Shown here: positions 26,110 to 35,047 of the stretch, in pieces
Layout of the letters: each line of letters starts with the position of its first letter
Numbering within the stretch: the first letter of the stretch is position 1
The notes under the pieces: generated by a model
The model's database searches: none
The model's input: only the letters and a program-made list of their open reading frames with translations
What the model was told of the DNA's origin: nothing
Assembly: GCF_000685235.1 (NCBI RefSeq)
Contig: NZ_ARYH01000001.1
Span: forward strand, 1,922,001 to 1,986,000
DNA length: 64,000 nucleotides
Source of the DNA: Hyphomonas adhaerens MHS-3
GTDB taxonomy: Bacteria > Pseudomonadota > Alphaproteobacteria > Caulobacterales > Hyphomonadaceae
Direction: 5' to 3'
Made by a program: the position numbers and the translations under genes

Positions 26110-27942
26110 ATGGCGCATGAAGAATATGGCTGCCCGTGTTGTCAGGCGGGATTGGGCAATCTCTTTGCCTACAACCCTGCCGATGCAACTGCTGCGGAAA
26201 TAAGGATTCTCCCCATCGGCCGCCGCAAGTTCATGGCCGGGGCGTCCGCCCTTGCCAGCACGGCCGCGACGACCGCGTGCGGAACCAGCTTCTTTTCTGA
26301 AGCCCCCATTGCCCCCGAGATGGAAACCCGCACCAGAATCTACACCGGGGGAACGATCATGACGGTTGATCCCGGCTTTTCCAGACCCGAAGCCATGGCG
26401 GTGAAAGGCAATCGCATTCTGGCAACCGGCAGTCTGGAAAACGTCCAGGCCGCAGCAGGCGAAGACGCGGACATCATTGACCTCAAGGGCCGCACCGTCA
26501 TGCCAGGCCTGATCGATCCCCATACGCACATCCTCATTGGTGCCCTGATGGATCAGGCGATGGACTATGTCGGCATCACGCGCTTTTCCACAACGGCAGA
26601 AATCCTGGACTACATCCGGCACCTGGATTCGGAGCGCCCGGAAAACGAGTGGATCGTCTGCCGCAACTATTATCCGATGCTGCAGGCATTTGAGGAACCG
26701 CTCGGATTTTCCTCGCTCGACAAGATTTCCGGCATCCGCCCTATCATGGTTCTGAATGCGTCCGGCCACATCGCCTATGCCAACCGGGCCGCGTTCAAGG
26801 CGGCTGGCGTTCCGGACGATGTCGCCAACCCGTCCGGCGGCGAGTTTGTGCGGGATGCGAACGGGAACCTGACCGGCGAGATGCGGAACCAGACGACCTA
26901 TTCCAAAGTGCTCGGCGCCCGCCCCAGCGGGGCCGGCTCTGCGCCTGCCGATGCGGTCCTGAAAACTTGTGAGAGATTTGCCTCGCTCGGCCTGACGACC
27001 GTGTCAGAGCTCGGGCTTGGCGGACTTCTGCGCGGTGCGGGGGACTGGGAGGTTCTGAAACAGGCAGGCGCGACAGGACGCTTGTCGCAGCGCATTCGTG
27101 CTTACCCGATGTATGTGTTCGATGACGCCTGGGATGAAGCGGGGCTCCGCCCCGGCGAGGGGGACGACCTCGTGCGGATTGCGGGTTACAAACTGATCGC
27201 CGACGGCTCCAATCAGGGATTCACGGGCCTTCAGCGTGAGCCTTACTACACAGTCGACTCGACCGGGATTGCCTATATGGCGCCGGAAGAACTGACCGCG
27301 CTGATGCGCAAGAGGGCCGCACAGGGCTGGCAGATCGCCGTGCACGGAAACGGTGACAAGGCGATCGACAATATACTCGACGCCGTCGAACAGGTCGCCT
27401 CGGAAGGGATCGACGTCAGATCCCTGCGTATACGAATTGAACACTGTTCCATTCTTCATGACGAACAGATCGAACGCATGAAGGCCCATGGCGTGTCGGC
27501 GAGTTTCCTCATCGGCCACGTGCATTATTGGGGCGTTGCCATGCGTGACAGGATTTTCGGACCCGACAAGTCACGCCTTCTTGACCGCTGCGCCAGCTGC
27601 GAGCGTGCGGGCGTCGGCTACACAATTCATTCGGACTTCTTCGTGACCGATCCGAACCCGCTGCACATGATCGAGATGGCCGTGACCCGCCAGTCATGGA
27701 AGGAACCGGACTTCGCCCTTGCGCCCGAAGAGTGCGCCAGCCGCGAAACCGCGATCCGCGCCATGACCTCAGAAGCGGCCTGGCAACTGGGATCCGATCA
27801 CGAAATCGGCAGCCTGGAGCCGGGCAAATTTGCGGACTATGTGATCCTGGATGGCGATCCGTCGTCTGTGCCTGCGGACGAAATCAAGAACATCAAAGTT
27901 CTGGAAACCTGGATGGGAGGCGCGCAGACTTTCCAGGCCTGA
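26110..27942 (+). CDS. Amidohydrolase family 3 (YtcJ-like) with Tat-type signal
   Basis: A 610-residue metal-dependent hydrolase. The catalytic domain starts near residue 75 with TGGTIMTVDPGFSRPEAM and has the metal-ligand HxH in DPHTHILIG; later motifs HGNGDKAID, EHCSILHDEQ and HSDFFVTDPNP belong to the same family. The N-terminus is odd: residues 1-35 contain a CPCC motif (GCPCCQAG) followed by RRKFMAG, a twin-arginine signal shape, so it is probably exported folded. Substrate unknown. A strong ribosome site GGAGGGAGG precedes the ATG at 26110. Confidence 0.88.
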   Translation: MAHEEYGCPCCQAGLGNLFAYNPADATAAEIRILPIGRRKFMAGASALASTAATTACGTSFFSEAPIAPEMETRTRIYTGGTIMTVDPGFSRPEAMAVKGNRILATGSLENVQAAAGEDADIIDLKGRTVMPGLIDPHTHILIGALMDQAMDYVGITRFSTTAEILDYIRHLDSERPENEWIVCRNYYPMLQAFEEPLGFSSLDKISGIRPIMVLNASGHIAYANRAAFKAAGVPDDVANPSGGEFVRDANGNLTGEMRNQTTYSKVLGARPSGAGSAPADAVLKTCERFASLGLTTVSELGLGGLLRGAGDWEVLKQAGATGRLSQRIRAYPMYVFDDAWDEAGLRPGEGDDLVRIAGYKLIADGSNQGFTGLQREPYYTVDSTGIAYMAPEELTALMRKRAAQGWQIAVHGNGDKAIDNILDAVEQVASEGIDVRSLRIRIEHCSILHDEQIERMKAHGVSASFLIGHVHYWGVAMRDRIFGPDKSRLLDRCASCERAGVGYTIHSDFFVTDPNPLHMIEMAVTRQSWKEPDFALAPEECASRETAIRAMTSEAAWQLGSDHEIGSLEPGKFADYVILDGDPSSVPADEIKNIKVLETWMGGAQTFQA

Positions 27943-28049
27943 TGCGAGACAAGATTCGAGGATCGTGTGCCGGGGACAGATTCTGCGCTATTCACCCCCT
28001 GAACCCAATGACCACGCTGCATCCGCGCATCTGAATTCGACGGACCTCC

Positions 28050-28700
28050 ATGGCGCTCATTCTTTCGGGCATGGATGAGACAGGCGATTTCTTTTCAGGG
28101 GCGGTGAATACGGCGCGGGATGTGCTGGCCGAACTGGTCACGCGGGCCGGGCTGCATTTACGGCCCGAAATCCTGTCGCGGGGCATGGCCCGGCAGTGCC
28201 GTGTGCGCCTCTCTTTTCTGATGAACTATATCCGCCAGCTGATCTTCCTGATGGCGGCCGGCATGATCGATACGTTGCCGCCGGTGAAACCGCAGGCAGG
28301 GGCAACGCGCACGATGTTGCCCGATGGCGTGGAAGACGTGACGGCCAGTTTCGTCGCTGCGTCCGGCCCGCGCCCATGGCGTTTTGCGCTCGCGCCTGCC
28401 CAATATGTCCCGATGCCCGACATGCCGGAAATTCCAGGCAGACTGGCCCGGGATGACGTGCCAGCAGGTCGCTTTATAGAACAGGTGATCGTTCTCGGCG
28501 GCATTCTTGCGGACCCGGCCCCGCATGCGAAACGCATGGCGCGGGCGCTGCGCCGCTGGCGGACGGCCGGGGAAATGGCACCCGTCAGCCTGCAAGCCGT
28601 CCCACGCTTCCGCGCCGGGCGGCTGGCCGAGAGCTTCGCGCAGGTCCTCAGTGTACGCTTGAACGATGCCCTCGCTGTCGCGTGGAACGATACGGGCTGA
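28050..28700 (+). CDS. Hypothetical protein, 216 residues
   Basis: I do not recognise this protein. It has no signal peptide; a moderately hydrophobic stretch near residues 58-72 (LMNYIRQLIFLMAAG) could be a membrane-associated helix. The C-terminal half is Arg/Ala-rich and ends with an acidic tail. A second in-frame ATG at 28071 is a possible start. It stands alone between the amidohydrolase and the acetyltransferase. Confidence 0.6.
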   Translation: MALILSGMDETGDFFSGAVNTARDVLAELVTRAGLHLRPEILSRGMARQCRVRLSFLMNYIRQLIFLMAAGMIDTLPPVKPQAGATRTMLPDGVEDVTASFVAASGPRPWRFALAPAQYVPMPDMPEIPGRLARDDVPAGRFIEQVIVLGGILADPAPHAKRMARALRRWRTAGEMAPVSLQAVPRFRAGRLAESFAQVLSVRLNDALAVAWNDTG

Positions 28701-28768
28701 GCCTTGCCTGAATTCAGGATTTTACCGGAGCGCGACAGTGTGTCCGGGTAAACGTGCTGGAAGAGATT

Positions 28769-29263
28769 TCAGGTCCGCTCCGGAGCGGGCTTCCCGAAGG
28801 CTTTCCTCATATTGATCCCGGTGGGAGAAAAGCCCGTGCTCCGGTAAAGCCGCTGCGCAATCTCATTGTCTGCGGCGACCCGCAGCCGGACTTCGCTATG
28901 CCCGGTTTTCGAAAAGTGTTCTTCCAGCGCGGCCAGGGCTGTCTTGGCATGGCCGTTTCCGCGATGGGCCGGGAGGATGCAGAAGTCGCTGATGAAGACA
29001 CACGGACCGGCCTCATCGGGTTTGCACCAGAGATAGCCGATGGGAGAGTCGGTCGTGTCTCCCTCTTCGACGATGCAGAGAAGAACCTGACCGGGAGTCT
29101 CAACGCCCTGTGCCAGATCCGTCTCGACGTCCTGTTTCGCTTTGGCCAGCGCGCTGGCCATATCCTGATCGTAATTGGCAGATATTTCCGCGGCATAATC
29201 GGGGACGAAATAGGCGACATAGGCCGGAAACTCACTGGACCGCATCGGGCGGAGTCGGATCAT
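28769..29263 (-). CDS. GNAT family N-acetyltransferase
   Basis: A 164-residue GNAT-fold protein. The acetyl-CoA pyrophosphate loop is seen as ILPAHRGNGHAKTAL (the R/Q-x-x-G-x-G/A motif at about residues 112-117), and the last part FRKxxxxEVRLRVAADNEIAQRLYRSTGF is standard. The substrate cannot be inferred. The start at 29263 (MIRLRPMRSSEF) is preferred over an upstream frame start because it begins as GNAT domains do. It converges with nothing and shares its strand with the anti-sigma-like gene 33 bases upstream, so co-transcription is possible. Confidence 0.85.
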   Translation of the reverse strand: MIRLRPMRSSEFPAYVAYFVPDYAAEISANYDQDMASALAKAKQDVETDLAQGVETPGQVLLCIVEEGDTTDSPIGYLWCKPDEAGPCVFISDFCILPAHRGNGHAKTALAALEEHFSKTGHSEVRLRVAADNEIAQRLYRSTGFSPTGINMRKAFGKPAPERT

Positions 29264-29295
29264 TCTTTCACTCCGGCCATCTCTTGTGGAGGTTA

Positions 29296-29643
29296 TCAGG
29301 TTCGTTCCAGCGCCGTGACGGCGGCGACGCACAGACCAACCACAGCGGCGATGCCGAGCCAGAGCGGATCGGTGCTGGCCAGCAGGCCGGCTTGTTGCTG
29401 GGCGGAGGAGATCGTGTTGACCACCGTATTGTCCAGCATGGTCCAGTCACCCAGCAGGCCCGGCAGTTGCAGCGCGGCGACCACGGCGCCTGCACCGCCC
29501 ACCGCCAGCAGGACGCCCCGGCGCACAAGGGAGCGGCGGCGCACCTTGCCCATCACACCGTCCACGAACGGCTTTGCTTCAAGCGCGCGGTCTTCAGCTG
29601 CAAACAGACTGGACAGATCCTGGAAGGTGTCTTCTTCGCGCAT
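29296..29643 (-). CDS. Putative membrane anti-sigma factor
   Basis: A 115-residue protein with a polar N-terminal part (FQDLSSLFAAEDRALEAKPFVDGVM, likely helical and able to bind a sigma factor) and two hydrophobic segments (about residues 40-58, GVLLAVGGAGAVVAAL, and 95-111, WLGIAAVVGLCVAAV). It lies 12 bases downstream of an ECF sigma gene. Small membrane anti-sigma factors are often encoded exactly there, but there is no zinc (ZAS) motif, so the assignment rests on context. Confidence 0.6.
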   Translation of the reverse strand: MREEDTFQDLSSLFAAEDRALEAKPFVDGVMGKVRRRSLVRRGVLLAVGGAGAVVAALQLPGLLGDWTMLDNTVVNTISSAQQQAGLLASTDPLWLGIAAVVGLCVAAVTALERT

Positions 29644-29655
29644 ATTTCTACTCCA

Positions 29656-30240
29656 TCACGCCACTTCGGGCTTCGCAAGGTGTTTGCGGAGGGCTTCGAC
29701 CCCCCGCAGCACATGGGATTTCACAGTGCCAAGCGGCCAACCTGTGGCTTCGGCCGCTTCGCGGTGGGTGAGGCCGGCGGCGACGCACATGACGACACAA
29801 ACCCGCTGGGCCTCGCTCAGTTTTTCCAGCGCCCGGCTGAGGTCCATCCGGTCATCCTGCTGGTCGGTCGGCCGTGACCCATGAGCGCCAAAGGGGATGA
29901 TCTCCGCGGTCTCGTCGAATTCGATCTCCGGCCGGGTCTTGCGGCGGACCTGCAGGAACTCCCGCCAGCAGATGGCGCAGATCCAGGCGCTGAAGGTACC
30001 GCCGGCATAGGTGCCGATCTTCTGCCAGGCCGTCAGGAAGGTGGCCTGCGCAATATCGTCACCGGCGGCCGGCGATCCGGTCAGGCGCCGGGCCATGCCG
30101 CGCACGCGGGCCTGGTGGCGGCGGACGAGTTCGGCAAATGCCGCCTCGCTGCCGCGTGCTGCCTCTGCAGCCAGGTCCGGATCCGTGCGCATGTCCCGTC
30201 CTTCGTCCGTGACCAGAAAGAGGTCAGGCTTTCCGTTCAT
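29656..30240 (-). CDS. ECF-type RNA polymerase sigma factor
   Basis: A 194-residue sigma-70-like factor with region 2 (AFAELVRRHQARVRGMARRLTGSPAAGDDIAQATFLTAW, positions about 37-75) and region 4 (LEKLSEAQRVCVVMCVAAGLTHREAAEATGWPLGTVKSHVLRGVEALRK, about 140-185). No N-terminal region 1 is present, consistent with the ECF class. The start at 30240 overlaps the DUF6249 gene's end by 17 bases. I read the three genes DUF6249, sigma, and membrane protein as one unit that controls an envelope response; the target promoter is unknown. Confidence 0.93.
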   Translation of the reverse strand: MNGKPDLFLVTDEGRDMRTDPDLAAEAARGSEAAFAELVRRHQARVRGMARRLTGSPAAGDDIAQATFLTAWQKIGTYAGGTFSAWICAICWREFLQVRRKTRPEIEFDETAEIIPFGAHGSRPTDQQDDRMDLSRALEKLSEAQRVCVVMCVAAGLTHREAAEATGWPLGTVKSHVLRGVEALRKHLAKPEVA

Positions 30241-30598
30241 TGCGACCCGACACCCAGAGGCCAAGGTAGGCAACACCCAGGAAGACCGGGAAGGCGGCAA
30301 CGCCCAGCATTGGACGGATCGCTTCGCCTTCTTCCATGCCGATCATCGTGCCGAGGAAGGCAAAGGCAAGGCCTGCCGCGATGAACAACACGCCGCGGCG
30401 CAAATCGGCCCGCACCGGGTCGTTGGCCAGCGACAGGCGCACCATCATGTCGTCAGACAGGACCTGGCCCTGGTCGATGGCATGGCGCAGCGTTTCGTGG
30501 ACCGTCTTGCGCTTGCGGGCGTTGAAATAGCTGACCAGCCACACAATCCCGACGATAGACCCGAACAATATGCCGGGGACAAAGATTTCTTCGCCCAT
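30224..30598 (-). CDS. DUF6249-like small membrane protein
   Basis: A 124-residue protein with an N-terminal membrane segment (residues 7-26, ILFGSIVGIVWLVSYF), a charged cytoplasmic stretch with HETLRHAIDQGQVLSDDMM, and two more C-terminal hydrophobic segments near residues 70-115. It resembles DUF6249 proteins, which in related genomes sit next to ECF sigma genes. It is the first gene of the sigma unit, overlapping sigma by 17 bases, and may act as a sensor or as a membrane partner, but no direct evidence is visible. Confidence 0.7.
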   Translation of the reverse strand: MGEEIFVPGILFGSIVGIVWLVSYFNARKRKTVHETLRHAIDQGQVLSDDMMVRLSLANDPVRADLRRGVLFIAAGLAFAFLGTMIGMEEGEAIRPMLGVAAFPVFLGVAYLGLWVSGRNERKA

Positions 30599-30712
30599 CT
30601 CAGGCTCCTTCTTGCAAACTCGTGCGGCGGAATTGCCGCTGTTTGATTGTCAGATGCAGTGAAGGGCGCGTTTGGATGCAGCGCGATGTGATTTTTTTGT
30701 AGGGAGGCGGCG

Positions 30713-31561
30713 TCAGTCCTGCCCGCCGACCGGGATGGCGAGGTCGGCGACCTCGGTTTCGGTCTTCACCTTGTAGGGCGGCAGAGCTTTCTCGCCGCGC
30801 TTGGTTTGCGGGGCGAAGCGATTGAGCAGGCGGATTTCGATCTCGGGATCGGCCGGCAGGGGCTGGTCCAGCGGAACGATCAGGTTCCGCGTGCCTTTAT
30901 CCGGCACGATCACATCTTTCAGATCCTGCGCCAGCACGATTTCTGTGCCGCTGCGGATTTCTATGACGCCGTCCAGCCGCGCATGGGCGTTGCCGGTATT
31001 GGCGAGGTCCAGTCCGATGGCCGGATCGCCGCTCGCGGTGACGGTCAGGCGGCTGGCCATGATTTTCGGGTACGAACGCGCCTTTCCGGCTGTCAGGCTG
31101 AACAGGGAGGCGATCCGGTGCTTCTGCCAATGGCCGGCTTCGTCCTTCATGACGGAAGAGGCCAGCAGGGCGACGCGATAGTCTCCTGTCCGGACCAGCG
31201 GCTCTGGCGTGGAGAGATTGATGACCACCTGCTTTGACTGTCCGGGGGCGAGCGAAACCGTCGGCGCGCGGTAGCGGGTCCAGGATGCGGCAGAGGAGTC
31301 GCTTTCTCCGGCGGGCGTGAAGACCGGCGCGCCGTCTTCATCATAGGCCCAGTCGGCGAGCGCCAGGGAAACGGAAACGGGATGGGCGGGATCGAGGTTC
31401 GCGACGGTCACGACCTGCCGCATCGGCTCGCCGGGGTCGAGTTCCAGTTCCACGCTGGCGGGCTGAAGTCCTATCCGGCCCTCTGCCTGTGCCAGGAACG
31501 CAGCGCTCCCGGCGGCGAGGACAGCCGCAAGGAAGCTACGAAATGGCAGTCTGGCAGGCAT
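30713..31561 (-). CDS. PapD-like periplasmic chaperone (orphan)
   Basis: A 282-residue exported protein with a signal peptide (MPARLPFRSFLAAVLAAGSAAFLAQA) followed by an immunoglobulin-like chaperone fold: ASVELELDPGEPMRQVVTVANLD, SLAPGQSKQVVINLSTPEP and YRVALL are typical of the PapD-type N-terminal domain. Fimbrial chaperones act with an usher and pilins, but none are encoded nearby. It may therefore serve in another secretion or stress role. It ends 114 bases before the DUF6249 unit on the same strand. Confidence 0.7.
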   Translation of the reverse strand: MPARLPFRSFLAAVLAAGSAAFLAQAEGRIGLQPASVELELDPGEPMRQVVTVANLDPAHPVSVSLALADWAYDEDGAPVFTPAGESDSSAASWTRYRAPTVSLAPGQSKQVVINLSTPEPLVRTGDYRVALLASSVMKDEAGHWQKHRIASLFSLTAGKARSYPKIMASRLTVTASGDPAIGLDLANTGNAHARLDGVIEIRSGTEIVLAQDLKDVIVPDKGTRNLIVPLDQPLPADPEIEIRLLNRFAPQTKRGEKALPPYKVKTETEVADLAIPVGGQD

Positions 31562-31686
31562 GGCGCACGTCCCTGAAGGGCCAGCAATTCATGACATGAT
31601 CGTAAAAGAACCTTACCACCCGGTTTAGATTTCCCTGCGAGCCAGCGCTTGATGGAAACCGGGGGGAAGGCTAATCGCGAAGCTTC

Positions 31687-32406
31687 ATGGTGAAACTGAC
31701 TCCCAAGGCAAAGCGCAAGAAACGCAAGCACATCGCTGCCGACCTCTCGACCCGCGAGGGTCGGGCGCGGGCGCGGCGCGAAATGGTCTGGCAGGACCAC
31801 GGGTTCCTGCGCGCGATCTACCAGAACCTCCACCAGATCTCGCCGGACATGTACCGGTCCAACCAGCCGTCTCCCGCCAAGGTGATGAAATACGCCCGCG
31901 AGCTCGGCCTGCGGACCATCCTCAATCTCCGGGGCGAGAGCACCAAGGGCTATTACCTGCTGGAGAAGGAAGCCTGCGAACAGGCCGGCATCACGCTGAT
32001 CGATTTCCAGGTTTTTTCCCGCGATACGCCGACCCGTGAAGCAATCTTCGCGGCGCGCGACCTGTTTGAGACGATCGAATATCCGGCCCTGATGCACTGC
32101 AAATCCGGCGCGGACCGGGCCGGGCTGATGGCTGTGCTCTACATGCTGCTCAAGGAAAAAGTGCCGTTCCATCAGGCGACTGAACAGCTTTCCTTCAAAT
32201 ATCTGCACATCAAGCACGGCAAGACCGGGATGCTGGATGCCTTCTTCCAGGCCTATGCCGATTTCAATGAAGGCCGGCCGGAGGACGAGTGGAAGCCCTT
32301 CCTCGACTGGATTGCCGAGGACTATGACCGGCTGCAGGTGAAAGAGGACTTCCTGCGCGATTTCGGCAAGGGCGTTCAGGTCGACAAGATCCTGCAGCGC
32401 GAGTAG
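31687..32406 (+). CDS. Dual-specificity/tyrosine phosphatase family protein
   Basis: A 239-residue phosphatase. The signature HCKSGADRAG (CX5R, with Cys and Arg in the loop) lies at about residues 138-147 and a preceding ILNLRGES and DFQVFSRD carry the general-acid Asp region. A basic N-terminus (KLTPKAKRKKRKH) could bind nucleic acids or membranes. Members of this group in Alphaproteobacteria act on phospholipid head groups or proteins; the substrate is not known. It is divergent from the chaperone gene, 125 bases away. Confidence 0.82.
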   Translation: MVKLTPKAKRKKRKHIAADLSTREGRARARREMVWQDHGFLRAIYQNLHQISPDMYRSNQPSPAKVMKYARELGLRTILNLRGESTKGYYLLEKEACEQAGITLIDFQVFSRDTPTREAIFAARDLFETIEYPALMHCKSGADRAGLMAVLYMLLKEKVPFHQATEQLSFKYLHIKHGKTGMLDAFFQAYADFNEGRPEDEWKPFLDWIAEDYDRLQVKEDFLRDFGKGVQVDKILQRE

Positions 32407-32481
32407 CCGGCAAACCGGAACGCTTCCCCCACAGCGGGATTCATGCTTCGCTCAGCCCTGATACCGGTGAGGGAGACGCCG

Positions 32482-32799
32482 ATGCGCACGATCACGCTTG
32501 CGGGGCTGGCATTTGCCGCCGCGCTGACCGGATGTGGCGGTTCGAAGGACAGTCACGACCAGCTGGTCGACACCTGCATCGCCGAAGGCGAAGCACCGGA
32601 AACCTGCGCCTGTATCGTTGATGCCATGGAGGCCAAGCTCAGCCCGGACCTGTTCAAGCGCTCCGCAGTGGCGATCTCCCGCGAAAAGCGACCGGTTGGC
32701 GAATATATTCTCAGCCTGTCGGACGATGAAAAGATGCAGTTTTTCGACGCCGAGCAGGAAATGGAAACGTGCGAATTGTCGGCCACAGAGGACGAGTAA
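32482..32799 (+). CDS. Small lipoprotein
   Basis: A 105-residue protein with a lipoprotein signal: MRTITLAGLAFAAALTGC with the lipobox LTGC and Cys18. The short mature part contains three further cysteines (DTC, CAC) and ends in acidic residues (EDE). I do not recognise the family. A start at 32443 would place charged residues before the signal, so the ATG at 32482, preceded by GGGAGACGCCG, is preferred. It follows the phosphatase gene by 76 bases. Confidence 0.75.
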   Translation: MRTITLAGLAFAAALTGCGGSKDSHDQLVDTCIAEGEAPETCACIVDAMEAKLSPDLFKRSAVAISREKRPVGEYILSLSDDEKMQFFDAEQEMETCELSATEDE

Positions 32800-32921
32800 G
32801 CGCGCAGGATAGTGCAAATCTGCACCAGCTGGGGCGGGTCAGGTTCGTTTCTGACGAGTATTTGCGTGACGAACAGGGTTAATCCCCTTAGATTCCGATT
32901 TGCTCCAGAAAGGGGAAGACC

Positions 32922-33197
32922 ATGAAGTTCTTTATTATCAACAGCTTCCGTACGATGATCTACGTGGCCTATATCGCCGTCATCGTATCGGGGATCGCGC
33001 TGGGCATTTACAACAAGGGTGAATTCACGGGCGAACTCGTGGGCCTGACGGGCACGCTGGCCCAGGTGGCGGATTTCGCGGTGTTCACCGTGGGCGGCTG
33101 GATCGCAGCCAGCCTGATCTGCGGCCTGATCGTGACGCTGCTCGACATCCGGGACGATATCAACGACCGGCTGCCGGATGCGCGCCGGGACGACTGA
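32922..33197 (+). CDS. Small two-helix membrane protein
   Basis: A 91-residue protein with two hydrophobic segments (residues 11-28, TMIYVAYIAVIVSGIALG, and 52-74, FAVFTVGGWIAASLICGLIV), a short cytoplasmic tail ending DARRDD, and no recognised domain. AGAAAGGGGAAG upstream of the ATG is a good ribosome site. A terminator-like hairpin follows, and the MAPEG gene begins 73 bases later. Confidence 0.7.
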   Translation: MKFFIINSFRTMIYVAYIAVIVSGIALGIYNKGEFTGELVGLTGTLAQVADFAVFTVGGWIAASLICGLIVTLLDIRDDINDRLPDARRDD

Positions 33198-33222
33198 TCA
33201 AGTCCTTGCGGGGGATCACAGG

Positions 33223-33250
33223 GCCGCCGGCGGAAACGCTGGCGGTCTTT
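33223..33250 (+). terminator. Hairpin terminator between the small membrane gene and MAPEG
   Basis: A 10-bp stem GCCGCCGGCG / CGCTGGCGGT (two wobble pairs) with a GAAA tetraloop is followed by CTTTCATTT. It lies just past the stop of the 32922 gene and before the MAPEG gene. Confidence 0.6.
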
Positions 33251-33269
33251 CATTTGGGAAGGAACGGAT

Positions 33270-33656
33270 ATGAATTCGACACAGGTGGCCGCGCTTTATG
33301 TCGGGGTGAACATTGCGCTTCTGGTTGTGCTGGCCGTGTGGGTGATGATGCACCGGCGGTCCGCGCAGGTCTCGGTCGGTGATGGCGGGAATGACACGCT
33401 GGCGCTGCGGATCCGGACGCATGGCAATGCCAGCGAATACGTTCCGGCCTTCCTGGTCGGCCTGTTCATGACGGCGGCCCTGGGCAGTTCGGCCATGCTG
33501 GTCCATGCCCTTGGCGCGAGCTTTACGGCGGGCCGCCTGTTGCATGCCGTTGGCCTGTCGGCATCGATCATGGCGTCCCGCGCGCTGGGCATGCTGCTGA
33601 CCTGGGTTCCGATGCTGATCGTCGCCGGGCTGCTGATCTGGCAGGGCAGTTTCTGA
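33270..33656 (+). CDS. MAPEG family membrane protein
   Basis: A 128-residue four-helix membrane protein of the MAPEG family (eicosanoid and glutathione metabolism). The family core RxxGNxSEYVP appears as RTHGNASEYVPAFL around residues 49-62, and hydrophobic segments follow at about 64-82, 90-108 and 112-127. The bacterial members are poorly characterised. It starts at the ATG at 33270 preceded by GGAAGGA. The PmbA gene follows after 44 bases. Confidence 0.85.
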   Translation: MNSTQVAALYVGVNIALLVVLAVWVMMHRRSAQVSVGDGGNDTLALRIRTHGNASEYVPAFLVGLFMTAALGSSAMLVHALGASFTAGRLLHAVGLSASIMASRALGMLLTWVPMLIVAGLLIWQGSF

Positions 33657-33700
33657 CACGGGGAGTTGCGCCTGCAGAAGCCGCAGGCCATCTAGCGCGC

Positions 33701-35047
33701 ATGGCTGATTTTAAAACCCCGCCGGCAGATCTCCTCGCCGGCCTTATTGAGCAGTGCCGCAAAGCTGGCGCAGACGCAGCAGATGCCCGTATCGGCGAGA
33801 CGGATGGCGTCGGCGTTGCAGTGCGGGACGGCAAGCTGGAAAGCATTGAGCGCGAGGAGAGCGTCTCGGTCGCGCTGCGCTGCTTCTACGGAAAGCGCCA
33901 GGCGCATGTGTCCAGCGCCGACCTGTCGCCCGATGGGCTGAGACTGCTGGCCGAACGCTGCGTGGCGATGGCGAAAGCCGTGCCGGAAGACAAGTATTGC
34001 GGCCTGCCGGACGCCTCCATGCTCGCCAAAGGCGATCTCGACATGGACCTGTCCGGAGAGCCGGAAATGCCGGCTGAGGCGCTGGAAGAGCGCGCATTGG
34101 CCGCCGAGGCGGCTGCGCTTGGCACGCCGGGGATCAAGACGGTGGCCGGGTGCGGCGCCTCCTGGAACCGCTCGAAGCGCTGGGTCGCTGCCTCCAATGG
34201 CTTTGCCGCATTCAAGACCGGATCGTCCACCAGCCTGGGCCTGTCCGCCGTGGCGGAAAAGGACGGCAAGATGGAGCGGGATTATGATTCCTGGTCAGTC
34301 CGCTTCCTCAATAAAATGCCGTTGCCAGAGGAAGTGGGCAAAACGGCGGGCGACCGGACCATCGCCCGTCTCGGCGCGCGCAAGCTTGGGACGCAAAAGG
34401 CCGCCGTCATCTATGACCGGCGCGTTTCGGCCAGCCTGATTGGCGCCTTGCTGGGTGCCATTTCCGGGCCGTCCATTGCGCGCGGCGTCTCTTACCTGAA
34501 AGAACGGATGGGCGAGCAGGTGTTCGCCAAGGGGGTCTACATCACCGACGATCCGTTCCGGGACATGGGCATGGGTTCGCGCAGTCATGATGGCGAGGGC
34601 CTGCCCGTTCATGAGACGCACCTGATCGAAGATGGCCGGCTGACCGCCTGGCTGCTGAACACGCCATCGGCAAAACAACTGGGCCTGCAGCCGAATGGCT
34701 TTTCCGCCCTGGGCTTCGGAGATCCGCCGGGGGTGACCACATCCAACATCTATTTGCGGGCCGGAGAGAAAACGCCGGAAGAACTGATGGCCGGAGTCGG
34801 CCAGGGCCTGTTGGTGACCGATATGTTCGGCCCGTCCATCAACCCCAACACGGGCGATTATTCCGTTGGTGTGGCCGGCTTCTGGTTCGAGAATGGCGAG
34901 ATCGCCTATCCGGTGTCCGAAGTGACCATCGCCGGGGACCTGCCATCCATGTTTTCGCGTCTTGTGCCGGCGTCCAATCTGGAATTCCGCGGCACGCGGG
35001 ATGCGCCAAGTATTCTTGTGGAAGGGATGAGTCTTGCGGGCAGCTGA
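33701..35047 (+). CDS. pmbA: PmbA/TldE-type peptidase subunit
   Basis: A 448-residue protein of the TldD/PmbA family. It lacks the HExxxH zinc motif of TldD and fits the TldE/PmbA subunit, which pairs with TldD elsewhere in the genome to process small peptides. Recognisable stretches are RIGETDGVGVAVRDGKLESIEREE (N-terminal), SLGLSAVAEKDGKMERDY and RDMGMGSRSHDGEGLPV in the C-terminal domain. The 3' end overlaps the next gene's TTG start by 14 bases. TldD is not in the window. Confidence 0.9.
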   Translation: MADFKTPPADLLAGLIEQCRKAGADAADARIGETDGVGVAVRDGKLESIEREESVSVALRCFYGKRQAHVSSADLSPDGLRLLAERCVAMAKAVPEDKYCGLPDASMLAKGDLDMDLSGEPEMPAEALEERALAAEAAALGTPGIKTVAGCGASWNRSKRWVAASNGFAAFKTGSSTSLGLSAVAEKDGKMERDYDSWSVRFLNKMPLPEEVGKTAGDRTIARLGARKLGTQKAAVIYDRRVSASLIGALLGAISGPSIARGVSYLKERMGEQVFAKGVYITDDPFRDMGMGSRSHDGEGLPVHETHLIEDGRLTAWLLNTPSAKQLGLQPNGFSALGFGDPPGVTTSNIYLRAGEKTPEELMAGVGQGLLVTDMFGPSINPNTGDYSVGVAGFWFENGEIAYPVSEVTIAGDLPSMFSRLVPASNLEFRGTRDAPSILVEGMSLAGS

